Source of the DNA: Lumbricus rubellus
Taxonomy: Eukaryota; Annelida; Clitellata; Crassiclitellata; Lumbricidae
Assembly (NCBI GenBank): GCA_945859605.1
Contig: OX243811.1
Coordinates: forward strand, 54,749,069-54,813,068
Direction of reading: 5' to 3'
DNA: 64,000 nt
A program made the translations under genes and the position numbers. Below are positions 55,644 to 64,000 of the stretch, piece by piece (positions within the stretch are counted from its first letter, which is position 1; each line of letters starts with the position of its first letter). The notes under the pieces were generated by a model. The model made no database searches, had not been told where the DNA came from, and was given only the letters and a program-made list of their open reading frames with translations.

Positions 55644-56137
55644 CTAAGCACAAAAATGTAAGACAATGCAGTTTTATAATTATCAAAATAGAATATCATT
55701 CACTTTCTCCAACCATATTATTCGGTCACTATATTAAATCATAATTATTATAATTGTTGTTATTAAATTATAATTGTATGAATCAGAGCACTAACTAAAA
55801 TGTTCCATAAGTAACTAACAAAAGTGCTGCCCATAAATTAAAACAAAGTTGTTAAGAACAATTATAGACTAATCAATAAGCAACTAGTGCTAAGAAAACT
55901 ACAGTGCTAAGAACACTGGCATGGTCCCAAAGACCTAAAAGAGCTCAGTTGGTACAGCTGATTGCAGAGTAGTTCAGAGTCCCTGAACTGGGAAGCAAGA
56001 GCAGGCAGCAAGGCTCTCAGAACACAAACCCCCAGTACTACTGTACCAAGTGCACCTTGCATACATGTATATATGGCAGAAGACACAGTGTAGGCCTACA
56101 CTGAAGAAACAACCCTCAGATACCAGAGCTGTATAAT

Positions 56138-57207
56138 ATGTGACGCCGGCGTTCGAAACCCGTCGCATGAAGCGACCTAGATATTGCGCTAGATGCCGAA
56201 ATAGGCGAGAGGGGTCAAGAATGAAGTTTATTCCTCAGTTCAGCAAATGACTGTAAATTTGCCCTAAATTGCGAAGTAGTGAACCGATTTTGATGCCGTT
56301 TGCGTTATCTGATTCAGAATATATGCCTCTAATGCCCAGAACAATTGCAGAATAATAACTTAGTAGGTTCAGAAGACTTGGATTACACAAATATTCAGTA
56401 ACTTTTTGTTTGGTTTTCTCGCTATAAACTAATGAAAGAATCAAACGAGCATAACTTCAGTTAGAAAAAAGATATTTTCATTCTGTTAAAAGCATTTTAG
56501 AGCCTGTTCATTGTAGCATATGACTAAATCAAAAAGTCAAAACCCGTCACGTTTTGAGCCCCCGTGTCACATATGGAAATGTCATTCTGCAACTGTCTGC
56601 CAGTCATTATTTTGTAGGGCATTCCATCAGTAGGATGCTCAGTGTCAATCCATGGACCACTTGCATCTTGAAAACATAGCACCAGAAACCTGAAGCTTCT
56701 AATCCACTGGTCAACATCTCACAAGAACGCCATTCAAGCCACTCAAAACCAATGGCAAAGCAGACAAATATGACACAGGGGTCAAAACCCGTCATATGTC
56801 GGTTTTGACCTTTTGATTTAATAATATGCTACAATGAACAAGCTCTAAAATACTTTTAACAGAATGAAAATATCTTTTTTCTAACTGAAGTTATGCTCGT
56901 TTGATTCATTCATTAGTTTATTGTGAGAAAACCAAACAAAAAGTTTCTGAATATTCGTGTAATCCAAGTCTACTGAACCTACTAAGTTATTATTCTGCAA
57001 TTGTTCTGGGCATTAGATGCATATATTCTGAATCAGATAACACAAACGGCATCAAAATCGATTCACTACTTCGCAAATTAGGGCGAATTCACAGTCATAC
57101 GCTGAACTGAAGAATAAACTGCATTCTTGACCCCTCTCGCCTATTTCGACATCTAGCGCAATATCTAGGAAGCGACATACGACGGGTTTCGAACCCCGCC
57201 GTCACAT
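56138..57207. mobile_element. Large fold-back element, 1070 bp with about 410-bp arms
   Basis: ATGTGACGCCGG at the left and CCGCCGTCACAT at the right begin two arms of about 410-420 bp that are reverse complements of each other with scattered mismatches. Shared landmarks are TCGAAACCCGTCG, CGAGAGGGGTCAAGAATG and TGTAGCATA. About 240 bp of unique DNA separates them, itself bounded by TCAAAACCCGTCA. Both arms read a similar 69-codon frame simply because they mirror each other. The transposase family is unknown. Confidence 0.85.
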
Positions 57208-58588
57208 TTAATTACTCCAAGAATGCAATAACTCACATAAAAGTCTGAAATAATGAAAAATGATCAATTGACTGTATTTGACAAACTAATCATAAAAATT
57301 ACATGCTATACAAATATGCAGCCATCTTGACCATCTTTTATTTTTGTGTGCTAATCATTTTAATTTATCGTAATTGTAATTGTGATCAATTTGATGCTCA
57401 GCATTATTTCTATGGAAATAGTGTTAAATTTGTATTATGCTTTTGTTCAACTGCTAAACAGAGAGAATGACTTCAAAGTAACATGTCCAGAGTATAAGTT
57501 CACACAACAAAGAAAATATCAAACTAACATCATACATACTGGTTTTCTCTGCTTGATTGAGCACTATATATTGAACCAGAAGATACAAGCCGTTTAGAAA
57601 TCTACACATCCACATGGTCACAAGGTTTGTCAGCAATCTAAAACCAAGACCATCAATTCAATTAAAACTTACTGTAACAGCCAATGATAGGTTTAGATTG
57701 TTTATAAAATGCATGCCAAACTTGGAGAACTGGCCAGCATTGATCCACGATCCAAAACATATTTTTTTAAATGGTATTTGTGTTCTATCTCTTGTCTTGC
57801 TCTTTTCCAATCAAAACATCTATTCAAATATGCTCAGACCTCAGTTAATTCTGACAAGGGTTTACAAAAATTTATCATTATTAAATCACAATCCTATTCT
57901 CAATGACAGGTTAAATCTTTGCTACTACAGCTGTAATGCTTACTTCACTAATCAGCAACTTGTTGGCAAGAACTTGTAAGCAAGGTCAGATAACCCAATT
58001 TATGCAAAAAATAAACAGTAGGCCTATATTCATTCACTGATAGAAAGTAAAACAGATAATTATGGTGGACAATGATTATGGCTAAATTTGATGGGTGGTG
58101 TAGAGACAGAACATAGAAAGAGGTAAAAGCATTTGAAGCCAACAATCATGATATTCGTCTCTAGTAAACATATAAAATGAAAAAGTACTGATCAATATTC
58201 TTCTTCAAAGAAGAGATTCCAAGTAGATGTACAAGGAGCTTCAACCTGCCTCATACTATCAATACTACTTTATGCCAAGTCAGACAATATGAAATACTTT
58301 TTCAACAATAAATGAACAACAGAGAGCTCAGCATTTTAAAGCAAACCATCAAGCTTGCATGATTCTTTTGACACAGTTATCCTCAAGATTCTTTTTTCAT
58401 TACATGTCGATCCATACCACCTCAGTCTCTCGTGCCTTGTCAGTTATGCATGCCACTCCAAATTTCTTTCCGATATCCACATTTCGTTTCATGTCTTTCA
58501 CTTTATTTGTTACATAACAGTATAACACAAATTGTAAAAATCGGTTGAATGCATAGCATTGCATATCGAAGGACACCAAGCCACTCAC
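57208..58588. other. Upstream intron of the polycystin-like gene, nothing recognised
   Basis: No exon with the phase needed by the WSC exon, and no repeat family, was identified apart from the candidate discussed next. Confidence 0.35.
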
Positions 58589-58672
58589 CAGCATAAACAT
58601 ACTTATTTACCATGAAGGTAAAAAGTATAAGAACAAAATCTTGAGCACAAACAGAAGCAAACTAACATACAT
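58589..58672 (-). CDS. Candidate first coding exon of the polycystin-like gene
   Basis: Two overlapping minus-strand options exist. Frame 1: an ATG at 58613 gives MVNKYVYA ending at donor GCTG|GTGAGT (58589) in phase 1, which fits the WSC exon, and the codons before it (DFVLILFTFMVNKYVYA) are hydrophobic like a signal peptide, but its ATG must then lie in another exon. Frame 2: an ATG at 58672 gives MYVSLLLFVLKILFLYF, a fine signal peptide ending at CATG|GTAAAT (58611), but in phase 2, which does not fit. I cannot choose. Confidence 0.3.
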
Positions 58673-59353
58673 GAGATGAGTCATCACAAAGTGGCACAAG
58701 TTCAATATTTTAGCTACATCCTTTGGTACAAATACAGAGGACACTGCTATCATGGCTTCCATGCAACAATGAGCATAACATCTTTTTTGTTTACATATTC
58801 AACTCATGCATAAGGGCTCTTAGCTCTAGCCTTCAGGTAAGCTAATACCATCTAAGCCTTCTAAGGAATGCGTTGACAGACCTGTAGGCTAAGCTTAGTA
58901 CAAACGAGTCTAGCTATGCCTAATATTAGTACCTACCGTACTTGCTTTAAAGACAGCAGTCTTATATTTAAATTAATTAATGCGCATCAAGAGCGTTTGT
59001 CTCATTCGCTGAACGTAAATAACTTTCACATAGGCCTATAGCTATAATTTATATATATTAGGTTTTTAAAATCGCTCTGTTTAAAAACTCTACATTTAAT
59101 TATACCCCGCGACCTATACTACGTGTGAACGTTGTGACCGTATATATATAAGGTCGTTGGTTGTGACCCTTTTCGAGCGTGACGCGTCTTTTCAGATAAG
59201 ATGCGTTTTGAATCTTATCTCGTAAATCCAGTATGCATGGTTACAGTGGCTTATCGTTGGAATTGATTCAAAATAATGACCTTTTTGCTGCTCTTTCTTT
59301 CTACTGTATCTTCGCAGAGTCATATCTTTGAAGGCGTCTGTTATTTAATCGTG

Positions 59354-59420
59354 TTGTATTGTATTAAATCCATAATTTATAAAGCGCCACTCAAAGACCA
59401 ATCGCACGCGCTCTAAGCAA
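59354..59420 (-). mobile_element. LINE/SINE 3' terminus, antisense
   Basis: TTGTATTGTATTAAATCCAT then AATTTATAAAGCGCCACTC is, on the minus strand, the GAGTGGCGCTTTATAAATT terminus with a pentanucleotide tail. Same motif as at 26375, 30927 and 63490. Confidence 0.5.
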
Positions 59421-59560
59421 CACTCTAATATCTTTGCTCTAAGTGCGAAAGGCACAAAGGTAGGCCCTCTGTTAATGCATCTTATGATTATTTTTGTGAT
59501 TGCACAATCACTCTTAGCACAGTGCAAATAACAATAATTATATTATACTATGCTTTTAGG

Positions 59561-59744
59561 CAGTGCTAAAAGTGTTTTAAAAAAGAAGTGCCTGGACGCT
59601 TCTTACCTTTCCAAAAGAAGTGCCTGGACGCCCTTTACATTTTCAGCTGGTGTGCTGGCCAAGTAAGTGGCAGGACGGCATAGAGATTTGAAAATAAGTG
59701 CCAAGGACGCCGTCTATGACCGTCCTGCCACACTTTAAACCCTG
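59561..59744. mobile_element. hAT-type MITE, family CAGTGCTTAAAGTG, copy 4
   Basis: Ends CAGTGCTAAAAGTG and CCACACTTTAAACCCTG, with a perfect 8-bp duplication CTTTTAGG (59553-59560, 59745-59752). The body has the same repeated GTGCCTGGACGC and ACCTTTCC segments as copies 1 and 2. Confidence 0.92.
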
Positions 59745-60017
59745 CTTTTAGGTTGATCTCTTAGGGACCTTAACTTTTCGGGCGGTTCACCACAGTATAA
59801 ACATACTTACCTATTTACTTATTAATAAACTGTCACCTCAAATCTTTGGAACAGCTCCTCCATATTAATTATGTGTTAAAAAATCGTGTCGTCATCAGTA
59901 TGTGAGTACACAGCAGCACGTTTTGTGAAATAAACAAGTTAGTAAATAAACTGATAAAGGCACTGAGTTGGATATGAACAGTTAACGAAAATTGAACGGA
60001 AATACGTTGAAAACTTT

Positions 60018-60235
60018 AAAGATGTCAACAGCCTGGCAAACTTAAAGTATCCGCGACCATGGAAATACATCCGTACCGTATCCGGGACCGAATAACAACA
60101 CTAACGCTATTCCTAACCCTAACTAACCCTCACGGCGCCTAATCTGAACCTAACCGACACGTCGGTCCCGGTCCTCCCGGATACTATAATTATGCCGTTT
60201 CGGCTATCCACGGTCAATAAGTTTCTGCAATGAAA
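60018..60235. repeat. Palindromic GC-richer block
   Basis: GTATCCGGGACCG (about 60078-60090) is mirrored by CGGTCC...CGGATAC (60161-60182), and the outer TATCCGCGACCATGG is mirrored by CTATCCACGG-type text. CTAACCCTAACTAACCCTCA inside resembles the complement of 30-75 at the window start. Possibly a MITE; ends not defined. Confidence 0.45.
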
Positions 60236-60276
60236 TAAAACAGAAGTTGGATAAGCGATGACTACATGTCATTTGG

Positions 60277-60355
60277 TGGGGCGCTAGGGTGTAGTGGGTG
60301 TGTTCGTCGCCTTGCAGCCGAAGAGTTGCAGGTTCGAATCCACCTCAAGTCGGTA
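60277..60355 (+). mobile_element. tRNA-derived SINE, family GGTTCGAATCCACCTC, copy B (head only)
   Basis: An A-box-like AGGGTGTAGTGG and B box GGTTCGAATCC (60331-60341) are followed by CACCTCAAGTCGG, after which the family body stops. It lies about 170 bp upstream of the next gene's first recognised exon. Confidence 0.7.
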
Positions 60356-60522
60356 CTGTCAACTGATCTGAATAGTTTACTGTTGTTAGCAGACAATTGT
60401 TTAATTTTAATGTAGCAGTAGGTTTTATATGCAGTAGTTAGTTATTGCTTTGTTTTAGCCAAATTCTTGTCATCAACGCTTTTCATATTATATTTATTTT
60501 ACGTTGCAGGACCGATGTGGCC

Positions 60523-60837
60523 ATGTCAAGTTATTCAGCAGGTAAATCCACACAACCATTGACTGTGGATTTCTATGGTTTCTTTCCACATGATTCTTTC
60601 ACGTTGACCTACCCCATAGTGACTGTCACCACCACCAGACAGCAGGATCTGAGTCTTCAGGTTGGCGCGCCAGCAATACTGGTTGTAGTGACGATAGCAG
60701 CAGTATGCTTCATTTTTCTTGTGAAGAGAATCTTCGACCATCGCAGACATGCTTTGATGGAGGCAGCTGATAATAGGACATTGGAAAGTGACATTCCAGA
60801 AATTGGCAAGTCTGGTTGGACAACCGTTAATTTATAA
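60523..60837 (+). CDS. Single-pass membrane protein with PPxY tail, exon with transmembrane segment
   Basis: The ATG at 60523 lies 14 bases after a good acceptor (TTTTACGTTGCAG|GACC), so a 5' non-coding exon probably exists upstream. Encoded: a 49-residue N terminus without signal peptide (MSSYSAGKSTQPLTVDFYGF), one membrane helix (VGAPAILVVVTIAAVCFIFL) and a basic stop (VKRIFDHRRH). The frame ends at 60837 (TTVNL, 104 aa). Two in-frame phase-1 donors, GAAA|GTGACA (60787) and TCTG|GTTGGA (60814), would instead splice to exon 61576 and extend the tail to 226 or 235 aa. No family is certain; single-pass PPxY adaptors such as WBP1/Shisa-like proteins are a structural analogy only. Confidence 0.6.
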   Translation: MSSYSAGKSTQPLTVDFYGFFPHDSFTLTYPIVTVTTTRQQDLSLQVGAPAILVVVTIAAVCFIFLVKRIFDHRRHALMEAADNRTLESDIPEIGKSGWTTVNL

Positions 60838-61575
60838 CAACTTCGTCATGTATTGATGGTTGTCCTATTGTGTGCATTAAACTGTTGTACAATGTATGCA
60901 CCGGTATGTAAGATTGTATGCATCAGGACACATCAATCTGAGGCATGTTTTAGTACCTTACAAAGGCACTGTTATATGAATTTACATGGCACCTCTCACA
61001 GTGGACACTAATCAGAGGCGCTCCCACTGCAAGAGACAAAGAGAGCAGAAGTGGCCTTGAGACAGTGAAAACAGGCATCCAGACCACCACCAGTTGAGCA
61101 AGACTTTGATTTAATGGAAAGAAGCACAGCTCTAATGCATGGCATGTATAGTTTATACATGATGAATGTATTGAGACTTCATTCATTTGTTAATTCTACA
61201 TACATTTCCATGATGTCCTGCCAGCACAGTAATCTCAACAATGAAACACTTATGTTTATGAAGTAAGAATGCTGTTGAAAGTATTATAAGAAAACAGCTG
61301 CCATATACGGATTATACGCAGTTCAATTTTGACTACTGTAATAACTTGTGTTCAATTTATTAATGATTGTAATCATACTGCGTAAGCTTGTCATTTTGAT
61401 ATAATGAAATGTATTATATAACTTTATTATTATTTCCCTGAATGCCAGCCACTCATTGCTTGAATTGTGTGCAGCATGTCATTCACAATTCTAACTGTTT
61501 ATTTTCTGCTCTCGTTTGGCAACGTTTTTAGTTTACCTTGATGGGATGATAGCTTTGATGTTTGTGCTTATACAG

Positions 61576-61766
61576 GCCTTCAAACTGTTTCAACGTATGG
61601 CCAATATTTGAACAACTTGCGAATGGAAGGCTGTTCTCGGTTGCCTAACCAGCCGGCCACAGTTTCACCTCGTCCAGACATCACTGTGGATATGCCACCT
61701 TCTTATGACATGGCCACCAAATACAGCATCCTAAGCACTGCATCTCCATGTGGCTTTGCTAACACT
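61576..61766 (+). CDS. PPxY membrane protein, middle exon
   Basis: The acceptor GCTTATACAG|GC fits the phase-1 donors of the previous exon. It encodes LQTVSTYGQYLNNLRMEG and ATVSPRPDITVDMPPSYDMA. PPSY is a PPxY motif, the usual ligand of WW domains in NEDD4-family ubiquitin ligases. Donor AACACT|GTGAGT, phase 0. Confidence 0.65.
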
Positions 61767-62435
61767 GTGAGTATCAAAGTATATATATTGTGGTGATAAA
61801 TATATCTGTATATTTGCTGTAGGAACAAAAATATATTTGAATTTTCTGTTGGCTGCCAGTGGCGCTTTCTGTTGCGTTGCTTGCCTCGGGTTCTGCTGAA
61901 AATAAGATAGCCCCTCCCACTTCTGGCTTGGCCGAACCAGGAGTGATCCAGCACTTAGACCATTAGTGTTAAGCTGAACCCACTGCTGTAAAGCCAACCT
62001 GCGTGTCGTGCTATAGTGGGCCATATTTCGTATAACCTGTATCTGACATCATTCTGCGGTTTGTCAGATTGAATGTTAATAAACGAATATTATTAACAAG
62101 CTACATTGCCTCATTGCTGTTCTTTACAGCAGATTATCTTCAGTCATCCTTTGCATTGTTGAGATATGTCTAGCAAGGAATTAATCTCATTATTATTATA
62201 ATTAAATTTATACAGTAAAAATTAATGATCTCTAACAAAAGACTCACAGTGTTAGCAGTTGTTCAAGAAGGACTTGCTCAGAGTCCATACATCAGGAAGA
62301 AAGTGAAGAGAAGGAATATTGAGAATTAGATGGAAAAAGAAAAAAATGTTGATAAAAAGAATGAGTTTCAGCCAGGCCTACCACCAGTTGTAGTGAGAAA
62401 TGTATTCTGATAGTTTTGGTTCTGATCTGTTTTAG

Positions 62436-62660
62436 GGTTATGCAGCATCGGAATTATGTTTGGTTCTGCCTCCATCATACGTCGAAGCTACAAGGAATCT
62501 CAGTTTGGCAACAACAGACATCGCCTCTCATCATATTGGTGTTGTGGAGCAGAGCGTCCGAAGTTTCGATTGTGCTACCCACGATGATCAGACCACAAGT
62601 GTTTCTCCTGATTGCGAAGGGTCCATTGTTGAAGTTAGAATTCATGGAGCAGCGAGCTAA
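62436..62660 (+). CDS. PPxY membrane protein, last exon
   Basis: The acceptor CTGTTTTAG|GGT is in phase 0. It encodes GYAASELCLVLPPSYVEATR, with a second PPSY motif, and an acidic/polar tail ending SIVEVRIHGAAS, stop at 62658-62660. Two PPSY motifs on consecutive exons, in frame with a transmembrane exon, support one gene. Confidence 0.65.
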   Translation, partial: GYAASELCLVLPPSYVEATRNLSLATTDIASHHIGVVEQSVRSFDCATHDDQTTSVSPDCEGSIVEVRIHGAAS

Positions 62661-64000
62661 ATAGCTAGGAACTCATTGTTGATATGTGAGTGTGGTAATC
62701 AAGAAATGGATATTGAAAGTTAAAGAGAATCAATGAAGTTAGTTCGGAAACTATTGTTGAATGGGGGGGGGGGGTGGAATTCAAGGAGCCAATGATAATC
62801 ATATCGCCCGCATATCCGAACTTTTCTTTTGTGAACAGGAAACTAGATTTCCGCTGATAACCAATGTGAAAGTTAGGTGAAATGACTTTTGCATTGCCGA
62901 TAGATTTTCTCATCGTTTGCCTCTGTAGTGTGCTAACATCTGGTCAACTTTTGTATTCGTTCAGTAAGTTTTTACAGATTTATATTCGTTAAGTGAATTA
63001 GTTTTGTTTGTGAGTTAGTAAATGAATTGTATTTTGTAATCATTTATTTTATTGTGGTTGGCACTTATGTTCTGTTATTTCCTGTTCCACAACACCTCTG
63101 AATTTCTCTGCCATGCCTCTCTTACTACTTCGGTTCTAATAGTCTGGTCAATATACAATAAAAAAAACAGGTCTAACCATCAGCAAACTGATAAAAGAAT
63201 TTTTCTCATGGGAATTTGTTACCACTTGGCATGGAATAGCATCATTTTCAAGATGGCTTTCAATATGTACCTACTACCTAGTTGCCTAGAAATCATCTTG
63301 AAAATTACCATTGGAAATGGTAAAATAGAGTACACTTTTACTATGTTGACAAATGTGCCATAAATTATGGTAAAATAAAACCAACTGAAAGCCTTTTGCA
63401 TCATTTTATTAAAGGTTAAACCATAAATTGACCTGCCTATAACTACAATCTGACTACATTGCAATACTAGTAGTGTTCATCTGAAGAGCTATTACTGCAA
63501 GAGGCGCTTTATAAATTCTTATATACGATACAATGTGAAGCCTACCCAACCTTGTATTATCTTGACCTGGAACTGATGTTGACCTTTCCTGCTTATCGAT
63601 TTTTGTTTTTAACACATGCTAATAAACTTTTCCTGCAACTGCCTTTTTGAAACTGTAGAAATCTCGAGACTATAATTGTGATTGTTTATTAATTGTTGTG
63701 TTGATCGTGCTTTGACCGTTTTGGATAGATTACTTATTTTGATGCCAGCTGCTTGCATTTATCATCAAGTACAGTTTTAAATACTAGACAGTTTTGTATT
63801 TAAGGCTGTTTAACTGGATTGAATAGTAGTATCTTTTGTAGTTGCTTGTTTTTTAGTAGTCAAATAAGATCCTGATATATTTGTGTATTTTGGCATGAGT
63901 TATTTGTGATTGAGATGTGTTTGTTACAAAGCCTGAGGAAGTTAGTTTGCCCATGTTTAACCATAAGCAGCTGTTTTCAAGAACAGTGGCAGGGCTTGGT
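62661..64000. other. 3' flank, no gene recognised
   Basis: This is the probable 3' UTR and intergenic DNA of the PPxY gene. AATAAAATAG-type signals are absent near the stop. At 63490-63530 GAGGCGCTTTATAAATTC and ATACGATACAAT mark another LINE/SINE 3' terminus in plus orientation. Confidence 0.4.

Larger units (their letters stand above)
58673..60522. other. Divergent intergenic/promoter region
   Basis: This separates the 5' side of the polycystin-like gene (-) from the PPxY gene (+). It contains a LINE terminus, a MITE, a palindromic GC-richer block and a SINE head (listed separately). No TATA box can be assigned with confidence. Confidence 0.4.

Noticed and set aside
56235..57110. Two similar 69-codon ORFs in opposite orientation
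   Set aside because: They lie in the two arms of the fold-back element and mirror each other; about 15% of residues differ without a conserved motif.
51966..60355. Apparent tRNA genes at the A/B-box sites
   Set aside because: The heads do not extend to a full cloverleaf with acceptor pairing and are followed by a shared repeat body, so they are SINEs.
61793..62060. Possible retroviral or retroposed segment in the PPxY gene intron (GC-richer text around 61850-62020)
   Set aside because: No terminal repeats, target duplication or protein match could be seen.

Overview
This window is nuclear DNA of an animal, most likely a marine invertebrate. The genes are spliced with GT-AG introns, the base composition is AT-rich, and domains such as REJ, GAIN/GPS, PLAT, PAN and BTB-BACK-PHR are typical of metazoans. 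The space between exons is crowded with non-LTR retrotransposons, tRNA-derived SINEs and small DNA transposons. I cannot name the species from sequence alone. Layout: (1) 1873-4018 (+), a two-exon BTB-BACK-PHR gene of about 445 aa. (2) 4835-9726 (+), an apparently intact CR1-like LINE with a coiled-coil ORF1 and a PHD-endonuclease-RT ORF2. (3) 11855-55643 (-), the dominant feature: one gene of at least 31 coding exons for a polycystin-1-like receptor-channel. I rebuilt it exon by exon from splice sites, reading phase and domain order; every junction from the WSC exon to the sixth membrane segment keeps frame. (4) 60523-62660 (+), a divergently transcribed three-exon gene for a small single-pass membrane protein whose tail carries two PPSY (PPxY-type) motifs. 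The polycystin-like protein reads, from the N terminus: WSC, a row of EGF-like modules (the last one cut short by a Thr/Val/Ile/Pro linker), the first part of a REJ module, two PAN/apple domains, the rest of REJ, GAIN/GPS, a first membrane segment, PLAT, a membrane block with a Ser-rich triplicated cytoplasmic loop, and a C-terminal polycystin channel domain. Several exons have no ATG or are short, so a simple ORF scan misses them. The first coding exon and one exon in the extracellular polycystin loop remain uncertain. The introns hold a readable record of transposition. There are hAT-type MITEs with 8-bp target duplications, a TTAA-flanked MITE nested inside one of them, a 1007-bp solo LTR splitting an old LINE 3' end, two long fold-back elements, a BED-finger hAT remnant, several truncated LINEs, and a SINE family with clear A and B boxes. 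I see no CRISPR array, operon, virus or toxin gene. The most unusual items are the PAN pair inside REJ, the triplicated loop, the nested MITE composite, and a minisatellite that multiplies a genuine splice acceptor.
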